Shown piece after piece: positions 35,648-44,769 of a stretch of DNA of 64,000 bases. The DNA lies in contig CP048470.1 in the NCBI GenBank assembly GCA_025559845.1, positions 286,001 to 350,000 on the forward strand, written 5' to 3'. The notes under the pieces were generated by a model. The model worked only from the letters and a program-made list of their open reading frames with translations. It was not told the DNA's origin and made no database searches. This DNA is from Agrobacterium tumefaciens. Its GTDB lineage: Bacteria > Pseudomonadota > Alphaproteobacteria > Rhizobiales > Rhizobiaceae. The stretch's first letter is position 1, and each line of letters begins with the position of its first letter. The position numbers and the translations under genes were made by a program.

Positions 35648-35751
35648 CAGTGTCCCTGACGAGACGAATGGTAGAAGGCACCGGCTGAGAATGAAACTTT
35701 AAAACGCGGCCTCTCACATCCTGCGCGGCGATTTCGGGCAATCATCCCGTA

Positions 35752-36969
35752 TTGAAGGTTGCATCACCCTCGAATACACGTTTTCATCTGTCCATGATCG
35801 AAGACCTAGAGCAAATTGTGAAAACGGTCCTGCCGGTTGACCCCAGCTTCCGTTCTATTGGACGCAAGGAACTGGATCGTCACATTATCGAGGCCCGTGA
35901 GAGAGCGCTCGCGAACTCGAAGGATGATTTCCTGCTTTCCGTGATGCGCCTTCTCGCACTTCCGGCGAACGGGCATACACGACTGATCCCAAACGATGCC
36001 ATTTCGGTTCTCCCCCTGCGGTTCGTGGCAATCGGCACCGCCACACGCCTGCTCAATGCCACGTCAGAGTTTTCAGAGGCGATAGGGGGCGAGTTGATAT
36101 CCATCAATGGTGTTCCCGCAGGCGAGATCGAACTATCTGCAGAGACATATTTGGCGGGGACACCGCAACGAAAACGCGTTATCGGCGCCATCCTTTTCGC
36201 CTGGCCAGGCGCATTGCAGCGCCTCGGCGTTTGGTCAGGTAGCGACAAGATCACGTACAAGATATGCGACAATACCGGACGGATCAGCGAACTGTCTCTC
36301 GACGCCGCAAATCTGGTTCCGACATCCACATTCTACCCGCGAAATGAGCATGGAAAAGCCGACGCATCCTGGCTGCCCAAGCCCTATTGCGGGGTCAAAG
36401 ACTTCGGCCAGCCCGGCATGCTCATGATCCTCCCGAGTTTTTTCGATCCCGGAGAAACTGAACTTTCGAGTGCGATTGTCGAGGCGGCAGAACGCGTCAG
36501 TTCGCGCCCCGGCAGTCCCCTCCTCATTGACATTCGCGGAAATACCGGCGGCGACTTTCTTCGCACCATGCCTTTGATCGACGCGATCTCGCGCGGGTCT
36601 GAAGATCGCCGGGTCGGTTTGCTGGTCGACAAATTCTCCTTTTCCGCCGCGGTCGTCTTTGCCGCCATCCTGAAGGACCGTCTGGGAGAGCGGCTCGTGC
36701 TTATCGGGGAAGAAATGGGGGACGGGCTGACATTCTTTGCAGAAGGTGGAACAATCGACCTGCCTTCAAGTGGAGCGGTCGTTCGATATTCTACAGCCTT
36801 TCATGATTGGGCGGGTGGTCGCATCGACGAGACGACTCCGGCCGAGATCGCTCAACGAATTGTCTCTATCGGAGACCTAAAACTGGACCATTCCTGGGTC
36901 GCGAATTCGGATGATACTGAAACGCTCGATCGGTTCTGCCTAAAGGTTTTCGACAGTCTGAATACCTGA
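35752..36969 (+). CDS. S41-like peptidase fold protein, catalytic Lys not evident
   Basis: A 405-residue protein without signal peptide. ISINGVPAGEI near 115 looks like a PDZ-type segment. LLIDIRGNTGGDFLRTMPLI near 258 is the S41 core (DxRxNxGG), and KFSFSAAVVFAAIL near 290 aligns with the SASASE-like strand that bears the nucleophilic Ser. The following GEEMGDGLTFFAEGG lacks the Lys that acts as base in Tsp/CtpA, so a Ser-Glu type or non-peptidase role is possible. The start is unclear: TTG at 35752 or ATG at 35794, neither with a good ribosome site. It stands alone; the function is not known. Confidence 0.7.
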   Translation: MKVASPSNTRFHLSMIEDLEQIVKTVLPVDPSFRSIGRKELDRHIIEARERALANSKDDFLLSVMRLLALPANGHTRLIPNDAISVLPLRFVAIGTATRLLNATSEFSEAIGGELISINGVPAGEIELSAETYLAGTPQRKRVIGAILFAWPGALQRLGVWSGSDKITYKICDNTGRISELSLDAANLVPTSTFYPRNEHGKADASWLPKPYCGVKDFGQPGMLMILPSFFDPGETELSSAIVEAAERVSSRPGSPLLIDIRGNTGGDFLRTMPLIDAISRGSEDRRVGLLVDKFSFSAAVVFAAILKDRLGERLVLIGEEMGDGLTFFAEGGTIDLPSSGAVVRYSTAFHDWAGGRIDETTPAEIAQRIVSIGDLKLDHSWVANSDDTETLDRFCLKVFDSLNT

Positions 36970-37273
36970 ACAGCCGCTTGACCCCGCATTGCTTCCGCCC
37001 GTCCCCGGGCATGATTTGGGTCATTCCGACACCGGCATAACGCACAGAGTCGGTACACGGCCTGGATGCGCGACGAGTGAAAGAGGGGTAACACCAAAGG
37101 GGGTTTCAGACGCTTTGGATCGCTCTCAATCCGCAGTGTAAAACTGCTAACTTCGATAAACAGAAAGATATCATAACCCACTGATCTCTGATAGGTTTTG
37201 ACCGAAATCGGTTCGGTCGGACTTTGTCTGTCTGGGCCAGTCTAGGACACCAGATCGGACGAAGATTACCGCG
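36970..37273. other. Intergenic region before the siderophore esterase
   Basis: About 300 bases without a gene. The only structure I see is a palindrome at 37200-37218, described separately. No hairpin terminator for the upstream gene was found. Confidence 0.5.
37200..37218. promoter_or_regulatory. Palindrome upstream of the esterase gene
   Basis: GACCGAA at 37200-37206 and TTCGGTC at 37212-37218 form a 7-bp perfect inverted repeat with a 5-base centre. It lies 55 bases before the ATG at 37274. A regulator-binding role is possible; it does not match the TGA-N9-TCA iron box. Confidence 0.35.
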
Positions 37274-38128
37274 ATGATGCAAGACATGGGCGAATGGCAA
37301 CCGGTTCAGCTTCCGGCTGCACGAACCTTCGAAATCCGCTCGCGGCGCACCGGTGAAACCTATCGCGTGCTTGTGCGCCTTCCATCCGAGCCACCTCCCC
37401 CATCGGGCTATCCCACCTTGTGGATGCTTGACGGCGACGCAAGCTTCCCGCTGATCTTCAGTCAACCGGCGCACGGCCTGTTTCCCAAAACGTCAGCCGG
37501 CGACAAGCGCGGTCTAACTGTTGCAATCGGCTTTCCCGGAGGCGCGCCCTTCGACGCCCCGGCAAGATCGCGCAACTACACGCCGAAACCTGATCGAGAG
37601 ACGGGCGATCTTGTCTCGAGCGGATTTGGTGGCGCCGATGACTTCCTGCATTTCCTTGCAGAAGAGCTCAGACCTGCCCTTTGTGAGCGCTATCCGCTGG
37701 ATCCAGAGCGGCACACGCTGTTCGGGTTTTCCTATGGTGGGCTGTTCACCGTCCATACGCTTCTCCACTGTCCATTCTATTTCCAGCGCTATTGGGCAGC
37801 CAGCCCATCGCTCTGGTTCAGCGATGCGATGATGATGCGCCGTTTAAGGCAAGATGCAGGATCGTTGACAGCAGAGCGCGTGGTTCTCACCGTTGGCAAG
37901 GATGAGCAATATGCGACACATGCCTTGCCGGCGGGGCGGCAGGATCACCTGTCAAAACGGGCCATGGTCGACAATATTTCTGAGGCTGCCGAGCTAATCC
38001 GCAAGGCCAATCCCACCTTGAAAATTGAGCTCACCGTTGCTGCCGATCACGACCATTTCGACATGCTCCTGCACGGCGTCAGGCGCGTAAAGGCGATGGC
38101 ATTCGGCGAAAGCGAGATCGACGGATAA
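37274..38128 (+). CDS. Siderophore esterase-like alpha/beta hydrolase (Fes/IroE family)
   Basis: A 284-residue alpha/beta hydrolase. The nucleophile elbow is GFSYGG with Ser near 153, and AADHDHFDML near 258 supplies the His. The N-terminal TFEIRSRRTGETYRVLVRLP and LWMLDGDASFP match the esterase D/IroE type, which opens ester bonds of catecholate or hydroxamate siderophores to release iron. No signal peptide, so it acts in the cytoplasm after import. It converges on a TonB receptor gene across a shared terminator, with a Fep-type importer beyond, which supports a role in iron release. Confidence 0.82.
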   Translation: MMQDMGEWQPVQLPAARTFEIRSRRTGETYRVLVRLPSEPPPPSGYPTLWMLDGDASFPLIFSQPAHGLFPKTSAGDKRGLTVAIGFPGGAPFDAPARSRNYTPKPDRETGDLVSSGFGGADDFLHFLAEELRPALCERYPLDPERHTLFGFSYGGLFTVHTLLHCPFYFQRYWAASPSLWFSDAMMMRRLRQDAGSLTAERVVLTVGKDEQYATHALPAGRQDHLSKRAMVDNISEAAELIRKANPTLKIELTVAADHDHFDMLLHGVRRVKAMAFGESEIDG

Positions 38129-38148
38129 AGTTTGGACAAAATAGCAAA

Positions 38149-38180
38149 CGACCCGAAACCTTGGTTCCGGGTCGCTTTAT
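38149..38180. terminator. Bidirectional terminator between esterase and TonB receptor
   Basis: CGACCCGAAA at 38149-38158 pairs with TTCCGGGTCG at 38165-38174, with one mismatch and a 6-base loop, then CTTTATTTC follows. It lies between convergent stops. The T-rich side favours the plus-strand esterase transcript. Confidence 0.7.
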
Positions 38181-38202
38181 TTCAGCTTCGCTTCTAATGA
38201 AA

Positions 38203-40359
38203 TCAGAAGGTCGTGCCGATCTTGAAGACGAAGCTGCGCGGTTCACCGTAGAAGTTGAACACCGAGGTACCGCCGACGCGTTCATAGTAGGTCTTGTTGA
38301 AGACGTTGTTGACCGTCAGGCTCGCCGTGACATGGTCGTTGAACTTGTATCCGGCCTGCAGATCAACCACGCCATAGCCCGGAGCATTGATGGTGGTTGC
38401 GCCACCTGCAGCAGTTCGCGACACGTTTTTGAATGACGAGAAGAGCTTCACACCACCGCCGACAAAGAAACCGTCTGTCCAGTTACCCGTGCCTTCAAAC
38501 GTGTATTTGGTGAAGAGCTGTACCATATGCTCCGGCGTGTAGTATTCGGAACCTGCTGCGCGTGTCGTGTTCTTGTATTCTGTATCCGTATAGGTGTAGC
38601 CGGCCATCGCTTCCCAGTTCGGGAGGATTTCGCCATTGACCTCGAATTCGATACCGCGCATGTGCGCTTTACCGAGGGCGAGGTAATAGTTGGTGTTGTT
38701 CGGATCGGTGACGGCACGGTTTTCATCCGTCAGATCGAACCAGGCAAGCGAAGCATTCAGACCATCGGTCAGTTCTGCCTTCAGGCCGACTTCATACTGT
38801 TCGCCGGTACGGGGATCGATGATCGCACCGGACGCGTCGACTGCCGACTGCGGCTGGAAGATCTGGGTATAGCTCGCATAGGCCGACAGACGGTCGGTCA
38901 GATCGTAGACAATACCGGCATAAGGTGTGAACTCGCCGTTGACCTTGACCTCGCTGCTACCAGACTGCGCGTCATACCAGCTAAAGCGACCGCCACCGAT
39001 CAAAGTAAGCCTGTCGATTGGCTTGATACGCCATTGGCCGTAAATGCCGTACTGGTCGCTCTCGGTTTCCGTCGCACTGCCGAACGTGACTGTCGGCTTG
39101 GCCAGATGGGTGTTCCAGTTATAAAGGTTTTGAGCGCCGGCAATCACCCCTGTCGCTGATCTCAGGCTGTCATCGCTGCCGCGATAGTCAACACCGGCAA
39201 TGATGTTGTTTTCCAGACCAAAGACTTCGAATGGGCGGCTGATATGGGCGTCGAGCGAAACCGAATCCTGCTCATAATCGCGTGCCAGCCAGCGCGTGCC
39301 GGTGGTGACGACGCCAGATGAGTTTGCGGCACCGGCCGCATAGGCATAAAGGAAATCGACATCGACGTGCGAATAAAGGGCGGAAACCTTGGCATGGCCG
39401 CCATCTTCAAAGCGGTGTTCGATTTCAGCGATATACTGCGTGACGTTGTTTTCGAAGCTGTTCCAATCCGCTCCGGTATAGGTCGAACGCGGCAAATCGA
39501 GCAGTGTGCCATTCGCCAGCGTCGGCAATCCGTTGAACGGCGAGATGTCACGCTGCGTATGATTGATACTGAGTGTTGCTGTCGTATTTTCCGTTAGATC
39601 TGCCTGGATCGTGCCGTAGAGGACACCAACCTTGTTATCGACGCCATCGACAAAGCTGTCCTTGCCCGAGAGCACACCGACGAGGCGGCCGCGGACACGG
39701 CCGGACTTCGTCAGGGGCCCGGTGATGTCACCTTCGACGCGTTTGCCGTCCCATGAGCTCATGATCGTATTGATGCTTGCCTTGTACTCGTCCGACGCCT
39801 GTTTCAGACGCATATTGACGGCACCGGCCGGTTCGCCTGCACCACCAAACAGACCCGAGGGGCCACGCAGGATCTCGATGTGATCAACAACCGCCATGTC
39901 GGGCTGCGTGCCATAGATCGAAGAAACCGGCGTCGACAGGCCGTTCATGTAGAGCGTGTCAAATTCGAAACCACGCGAATAGAGGCTGGAACGGCCGTCG
40001 TCGTTGGTCAGAACGACGACGCCGGGCGTCTTGCGCATGACAGTATCGAGCGAAGAGAAGTTTCCGTCGTCCAGGCGCTCACGGGTGAGCACCGTTGTTG
40101 ATTGCGGAACCTCGCGCAGGGTGCGGGTATCCTTGTCGCCGACGCTGATCTGTTTGGTCGTATAGCTGTTCGTGCCTTCAGTCTCGTACGTCGCACCCTC
40201 GAGCACAATCGGCGCAAGTTCGGTGGTGTCGCTCTGGCTGCTCGTGGCATCCTGCGCGCTCGCACCTGCTGCCATACCCGTTAGCACGGTGGTTGCCATG
40301 AGAATGTGTGCCAGCCGCTTCATGGTTGGCCGTTGCACGTTGATCTTAGTTCCGTTCAT
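38203..40359 (-). CDS. TonB-dependent ferric siderophore receptor (FhuA/FoxA-like)
   Basis: A 718-residue outer-membrane receptor. The signal peptide ends at AAGASAQ near residue 36. The plug follows directly (EVPQSTTVLTRERLDD, GLFGGAGEPAGAVNM near 165) without an STN domain, so it does not signal through a FecR. The barrel ends in Phe (VFKIGTTF). I chose ATG at 40359 because AGGGG lies seven bases upstream; ATG at 40365 is too near that site, and a TonB-box-like segment IVLEG follows the signal. It is divergent from an AraC regulator, with an iron-box-like site between, and neighbours a Fep-type importer. Confidence 0.92.
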   Translation of the reverse strand: MNGTKINVQRPTMKRLAHILMATTVLTGMAAGASAQDATSSQSDTTELAPIVLEGATYETEGTNSYTTKQISVGDKDTRTLREVPQSTTVLTRERLDDGNFSSLDTVMRKTPGVVVLTNDDGRSSLYSRGFEFDTLYMNGLSTPVSSIYGTQPDMAVVDHIEILRGPSGLFGGAGEPAGAVNMRLKQASDEYKASINTIMSSWDGKRVEGDITGPLTKSGRVRGRLVGVLSGKDSFVDGVDNKVGVLYGTIQADLTENTTATLSINHTQRDISPFNGLPTLANGTLLDLPRSTYTGADWNSFENNVTQYIAEIEHRFEDGGHAKVSALYSHVDVDFLYAYAAGAANSSGVVTTGTRWLARDYEQDSVSLDAHISRPFEVFGLENNIIAGVDYRGSDDSLRSATGVIAGAQNLYNWNTHLAKPTVTFGSATETESDQYGIYGQWRIKPIDRLTLIGGGRFSWYDAQSGSSEVKVNGEFTPYAGIVYDLTDRLSAYASYTQIFQPQSAVDASGAIIDPRTGEQYEVGLKAELTDGLNASLAWFDLTDENRAVTDPNNTNYYLALGKAHMRGIEFEVNGEILPNWEAMAGYTYTDTEYKNTTRAAGSEYYTPEHMVQLFTKYTFEGTGNWTDGFFVGGGVKLFSSFKNVSRTAAGGATTINAPGYGVVDLQAGYKFNDHVTASLTVNNVFNKTYYERVGGTSVFNFYGEPRSFVFKIGTTF

Positions 40360-40449
40360 TTCCATACCCCTGGACGACTGGCTATTTCCACACGATTGTC
40401 GCGCCTGGCGCGCCAAACAGTACCGGACGTCCCCCGTCGCGGCTATTCT

Positions 40450-40464
40450 TGAGTGTGTATTTCA
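40450..40464. promoter_or_regulatory. TGA-N9-TCA iron-box candidate between receptor and AraC gene
   Basis: TGA at 40450-40452 and TCA at 40462-40464 are nine bases apart, the spacing of the rhizobial IRO box. Unlike the site before fecI, the flanks are not palindromic. It lies 91 bp before the receptor start and 72 bp before the AraC start, a sensible operator place for either. Confidence 0.4.
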
Positions 40465-40535
40465 TGTATTCGTATAGGCGGTTTTGAAAGTGCCCGCTTT
40501 CGTTAACCGCGCATAAACTTATGCAGGAGACCTCT

Positions 40536-41561
40536 GTGAACAGAGCCATTGCCCCTCTTCCGCCCGTAGCAGCAGATCCAAACCCAATCCTGACGCGACG
40601 CGAATTGCGAAAAAACGGCGTACGCGTGCTTGATGGCGGCGACCAGGGTGACGCGGTTGTTGCTTGCGGCCTCGTCGGAAAGGTGCGGATGGACGGCATT
40701 CATGCCAATTTCGGGCGTCGTATGCAGGTCGATGACCTGGAGATGGAAGTCGCAGTTGATGCGCAGGTTTCGATCAAGATATTCCTAGAAGGCTTTGTCG
40801 AGGCATCGTTGAACGGTGTGCCTATGCCAATGCCGCAGCGGACCGAACAGGGCCGGTGGCAGTCCTCTGCAATAATCGTTTCCCATGGAAATGGAGCGAG
40901 GCTGCGCCGGCGTGCTCGCAAGGGCCAATATCTTGACAAGATGGTCATCGGCATGTCGCGCGAATGGTTGCAGCGGTTTTCCGAAAGTGCTGAAACGCCG
41001 GAAAATTTCAGGGCGCTTCTGTGCGGAGAACCTGGCTTCTGGCAGTGGCAGCCGAACCGCAAGGTCGAGTTTCTGGCCCGGCAGATGTTCGATATTGCCG
41101 CACGCAAGCCGCCGTTTTCATCCGTACTTCTGGAGAGCCATACGCTTGCCATTGTCTACGAGGCCTTGACGACCGCGTTTGGAACGAGCCCGGAGGCAGT
41201 GATGCCACCGACCAATCTGACTGCCGCGGAGCAACAGCGGATCTATGCACTGGTGCGCTACATTGACCGCCATTCGGCACAGGAGCTCTCCGTGACAGAC
41301 ATGGCAAGCGAACTCGGCGCCAGTCAGGCAACACTACAGCGGCTGGTGCGCAAAGCGCATAATTGCTCTCTCAACGAGTTCATCCGCAATCGTTGGCTTG
41401 ATGAAGCGCGTCAGGCCCTTCTCTTCAGCAGCCGCAGTATTTCCGACATCGCCTTCGAAGCCGGATATGTCCACCTTTCGAATTTCACCGCAGCCTTTCG
41501 CAAGCGCTTCGGCTATCCACCGTCGTCGCTTCGCAGGCACGCGGGTCCAGCCGAAGGCTGA
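40536..41561 (+). CDS. AraC-family regulator next to siderophore genes
   Basis: A 341-residue regulator. The N-terminal 230 residues have no close match that I can name, and are probably the effector domain. The C-terminal 100 residues hold both AraC helix-turn-helix units (LSVTDMASELGASQATLQRL and ISDIAFEAGYVHLSNFTAAF). This layout fits the PchR group, which senses the incoming ferric siderophore and turns on its receptor. GTG at 40536 has AGGAG six bases upstream; ATG at 40521 would include that site within the gene. It is divergent from the TonB receptor gene and precedes the importer genes. Confidence 0.88.
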   Translation: MNRAIAPLPPVAADPNPILTRRELRKNGVRVLDGGDQGDAVVACGLVGKVRMDGIHANFGRRMQVDDLEMEVAVDAQVSIKIFLEGFVEASLNGVPMPMPQRTEQGRWQSSAIIVSHGNGARLRRRARKGQYLDKMVIGMSREWLQRFSESAETPENFRALLCGEPGFWQWQPNRKVEFLARQMFDIAARKPPFSSVLLESHTLAIVYEALTTAFGTSPEAVMPPTNLTAAEQQRIYALVRYIDRHSAQELSVTDMASELGASQATLQRLVRKAHNCSLNEFIRNRWLDEARQALLFSSRSISDIAFEAGYVHLSNFTAAFRKRFGYPPSSLRRHAGPAEG

Positions 41562-41707
41562 GCCGCGCCATCGGATTTATCCTGCCGGTCGCACTCATAT
41601 TTTTGTTGGCGAGCCTCTGTCAGCGATGCTAATGCTGCCGCCCGCACGGGCCAGGAGCAGACGGTAAAGCCCCTGCCCCTTTTACGCCGTCAGCGGAGAA
41701 TTCAGCC

Positions 41708-42658
41708 ATGGGCATTGCGAAATCAGGCCGTCTCGCAGCGAAATTCGTCACCGCGGCGATTGCATGCCTCCTGTTCTGCTCAGTTGCCACCGCCGCCGAA
41801 AGCTGGCCGCGCAGCTTTACCAGTGTCGATGGCAGCACGACGGAAATTCCCGCAAAACCGCAGAAAATCCTCTCAACGTCGGTATCGCTGACCGGAACGC
41901 TTCTCGCGATCCATGCACCCGTCGCTGCCAGTGGTTCGGCAGCAAACGGCAAGTTCTTTGCGCAATGGGCAGACGTGGCCGGCGAACGCAAGGTCGAGAG
42001 CGCATGGCCGGCCGGCAAGGTCGATCTCGAAGCCGTCTATGCGGCCCAACCCGATCTGATCGTCGTGACGGCAAGTGGTGCCGGTTCGGTCAAGGACCAG
42101 CTTGACGCATTCCGTCAGATCGCCCCGACCATACTCGTCGACGATGGTGCACTCTCCTGGCAGGATCTGGCGACCGAGCTCGGGCGCGCGACCGGCCTTG
42201 AAGAGGATGCGGCCGCATCAATCGCAGATTTCGACGCTTACGTCGCAGCAGCACGCGCAAGGATCAAAATCCCTGCCGGAAAGGCCAACATCATCAGCTT
42301 CAATGGTGCCGGCCAGAGCAACCCTATTGGCCGCGTGACAGGTCCGCACGCAGCCCTTCTTGCCTCGCTCGGCTTTGACATCGAAGACCCAAATCCGGCG
42401 TGGCATACGCAGGCAGAAAGCCGCGACGATTTTGTCTGGGCAAATTACGAACATCTGGTCGATCTCAAAGCCGAGACCACCTTCATCCTGCGTGTGGATG
42501 ACGCCAAGGCCGCCGCCTTCCGCAATGATCCGGTTCTTGCCAACGTCCCCTCGGTAAAAAGCGGCCGCGTCTACGGACTTGGTGCCAATTCCTTCCGCAT
42601 CGACTACTACAGCGGCAAGGAAATCGTCGATGGCGTTGTTGCCAATTTTGGACACTGA
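41708..42658 (+). CDS. Ferric siderophore ABC substrate-binding protein (FepB-like)
   Basis: A 316-residue periplasmic binding protein of the iron/B12 class. The signal peptide ends near SVATAAE (residue 30). FTSVDGSTTEIPAKPQKIL is the usual opening of the FepB/FhuD fold, with AAQPDLIVVTAS in lobe 1 and a long inter-lobe helix. It hands the ferric siderophore to the FepD/FepG permease encoded just downstream (five-base gap). No cobalamin riboswitch was seen in the 146 bases before it, which argues for iron rather than B12. Confidence 0.88.
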   Translation: MGIAKSGRLAAKFVTAAIACLLFCSVATAAESWPRSFTSVDGSTTEIPAKPQKILSTSVSLTGTLLAIHAPVAASGSAANGKFFAQWADVAGERKVESAWPAGKVDLEAVYAAQPDLIVVTASGAGSVKDQLDAFRQIAPTILVDDGALSWQDLATELGRATGLEEDAAASIADFDAYVAAARARIKIPAGKANIISFNGAGQSNPIGRVTGPHAALLASLGFDIEDPNPAWHTQAESRDDFVWANYEHLVDLKAETTFILRVDDAKAAAFRNDPVLANVPSVKSGRVYGLGANSFRIDYYSGKEIVDGVVANFGH

Positions 42659-42663
42659 CGCGG

Positions 42664-43704
42664 TTGCAGGACCAGGTGGACGCCAAAGTGACACTGAACC
42701 GCACAACCGGGCGTAACCGGTTGATCGGGCTTGGGGCGCTTTTCCTTTTGCTTGGTGCGGCCATCATTCTTGGCATCGCCGCCGGAGCGCGACCGATCCC
42801 TCTGTCGACCACATGGGATGCGATCACCAATTTCGATCCGTCAAACAGCGATCATCTCCTGGTGCGCCTGCTGCGCATCCCGCGCACACTGCTCGCCATC
42901 GTGGTCGGCGCGGCACTTGGCGTTTCCGGCACCATCATGCAGGCCCTGACGCGCAATCCGCTTTCCGATCCAGGGATCCTCGGCATCAATGCTGGAGCAG
43001 CGGTGGCAATCACCTGCGCTATCGCTCTTTTCGGGATTACGTCAGTCACGGCCTATATGGCGCTTGGCATGGCCGGTGCTGCTTTTGCCGGCGCGGCCGT
43101 TTACCTGCTTGGCAATCTTTCACGCGGCGGCAATCCGGTCCGCGTCGTGCTGGCCGGTGCAGCCCTTTCCGTCGTCTTGATGTCGCTGACGCAGATCGTG
43201 CTGGTGAACAGCGAGGAGCATGTCTTCGACCAGTTTCGCAACTGGTCGGTCGGTTCGCTGCAAGGTCGTGGCTACGGGGTTTTGTTCCCGGTCCTTGCGG
43301 TCGCATCACTTGGCATTGCTATTGCGTTCACACTCACAAAGGCGCTCGATACGGCAGCCCTTGGAGCCGATCTGGCCAAGGCACTGGGTGGCAATCCACT
43401 TCGCATCTGGGGTCTATCGGCGCTCGCAGTGATCATCCTTTCGGGGGCCGCGACGGCAGGGGCTGGGCCGATCGGTTTCGTCGGATTGACAGCACCGCAC
43501 ATTGCCCGCTTGATAACCGGCCCCGGCCATCGCTGGCTGTTACCCTATGCGATGCTGATCGCGGCCCTTCTGACTGTAAGTGCCGATGCACTGGGGCGCA
43601 TTATAGCGCCGCCCGGTGAAGTCAGCGTCGGTATCATGCTGGCACTCATCGGTGGGCCGTTCTTCATAGCACTTGTGCGCCACCACCGGATATCAAAGCT
43701 GTGA
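42664..43704 (+). CDS. fepD: Ferric siderophore ABC permease (FepD-like)
   Basis: A 346-residue FecCD-family permease with about nine to ten helices. Typical stretches are RIPRTLLAIVVGAALGVSG, ALTRNPLSDPGILGINAGA and FVGLTAPHIAR near 275. The start is TTG at 42664, or GTG at 42676, neither with a strong ribosome site. It overlaps the next permease gene by GTGA and forms the membrane channel with it. Confidence 0.9.
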   Translation: MQDQVDAKVTLNRTTGRNRLIGLGALFLLLGAAIILGIAAGARPIPLSTTWDAITNFDPSNSDHLLVRLLRIPRTLLAIVVGAALGVSGTIMQALTRNPLSDPGILGINAGAAVAITCAIALFGITSVTAYMALGMAGAAFAGAAVYLLGNLSRGGNPVRVVLAGAALSVVLMSLTQIVLVNSEEHVFDQFRNWSVGSLQGRGYGVLFPVLAVASLGIAIAFTLTKALDTAALGADLAKALGGNPLRIWGLSALAVIILSGAATAGAGPIGFVGLTAPHIARLITGPGHRWLLPYAMLIAALLTVSADALGRIIAPPGEVSVGIMLALIGGPFFIALVRHHRISKL

Positions 43705-44762
43705 CCCGCCCTGCACGCCTTGCGTCATCTCGTCCACGGCGCCTTGTCTGGCGCAGCCGGCGCATGTCGTTTGCACTTGAGACGCGTCCCATAGCGGTCT
43801 GCCTTCTCCTTCTCGTAGCAACGCTTGTCGCAGCCGTTTACGCGATGACCCTTGGACGTGTTCCGGTCCCCTTCGTGGACGTCATCGGTGCGGTGCTGGG
43901 AAATGGAGAAGGTGGTATGCGCCAGCAGATCGTCTTTAACCTGCGTCTGCCACGGGTACTCGTTGCTCTCTTCGCTGGAGCCTCGCTTGGTGTTTCAGGC
44001 GCAGTGTTCCAGTCTGTGTCGCGCAATGCGCTTGGTTCCCCCGACGTTATCGGTTTTACCACCGGCGCTGCGACGGGCGCGTTGGCACAGATCGTGATCT
44101 TCGGCGGTGGGCCGCTTGCGGTTGCTTTGTCCGCGATGCTCGGCGGACTGATAACGGCAACACTCGTCTACCTCCTGTCGTTCAAGCAGGGCGCCACGGG
44201 TGGTTATCGGCTGGTTCTGACCGGTATTGGTGCTGGAGCAACGCTCAACGCGCTCAACGGCCTGATGCTGGTCAAGGGTAGTCTCGACAACGCCATCTCC
44301 GCCAATCTCTGGCTTGCCGGTTCACTTGATGCACGCAGCTGGGATCACGCCTTGACCGTCATGGCTGGCGCATCACTCCTGATCCCGATTTCCGCTTTTT
44401 CAGCAAACAGGCTCAGGATGATCGAGATGGGCGACGATATTGCCCGCCAGCTCGGTGTCCAGGTCGAACGGACGCGATTTGGGATGATTGCCTGTGCGGT
44501 GCTGCTTGCTGGTGTCGCGACCGGTGCGGCTGGGCCGATCGCCTTCCTGGCACTCGCCGCTCCGCAACTTGCAAGCCGGCTGACATCAACCCGTGGCATA
44601 CCGGTTTTGAGCTCGGCGATCATGGGCGCCTTCCTGCTGGTTTCAGCAGATCTGCTCACCCAGCTCTTTGCCAATGATCTGGTGCTACCGATCGGCCGGA
44701 CGACGGGTCTCGTCGGCGGTCTCTATCTTCTCTGGTTATTGACCCGCTCGAAACAAAAATGA
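43701..44762 (+). CDS. fepG: Ferric siderophore ABC permease (FepG-like)
   Basis: A 353-residue FecCD-family permease and partner of the FepD-like protein. Marks are LRLPRVLVALFAGASLGVSG, SRNALGSPDVIGFTTGA and PIAFLALAAPQLASRL. GTG at 43701 overlaps the upstream stop; an ATG 63 bases later (MSFALETRP) is another possible start, which would drop an Arg-rich lead. The gene ends seven bases from the end of the inverted ATPase gene. Confidence 0.9.
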   Translation: MTRPARLASSRPRRLVWRSRRMSFALETRPIAVCLLLLVATLVAAVYAMTLGRVPVPFVDVIGAVLGNGEGGMRQQIVFNLRLPRVLVALFAGASLGVSGAVFQSVSRNALGSPDVIGFTTGAATGALAQIVIFGGGPLAVALSAMLGGLITATLVYLLSFKQGATGGYRLVLTGIGAGATLNALNGLMLVKGSLDNAISANLWLAGSLDARSWDHALTVMAGASLLIPISAFSANRLRMIEMGDDIARQLGVQVERTRFGMIACAVLLAGVATGAAGPIAFLALAAPQLASRLTSTRGIPVLSSAIMGAFLLVSADLLTQLFANDLVLPIGRTTGLVGGLYLLWLLTRSKQK

Positions 44763-44769
44763 TGCGGCT

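Noticed and set aside
35186..35659. 157-codon plus-strand frame starting inside lacI
   Set aside because: Its first half is antisense to the LacI HTH region and the rest has no recognisable pattern; the small minus-strand frame at 35480-35647 looks more protein-like.
41562..41707. Possible cobalamin riboswitch before the fepB-like gene
   Set aside because: I looked for the B12-box and the surrounding stems and did not find them; the gene set is otherwise siderophore-type.
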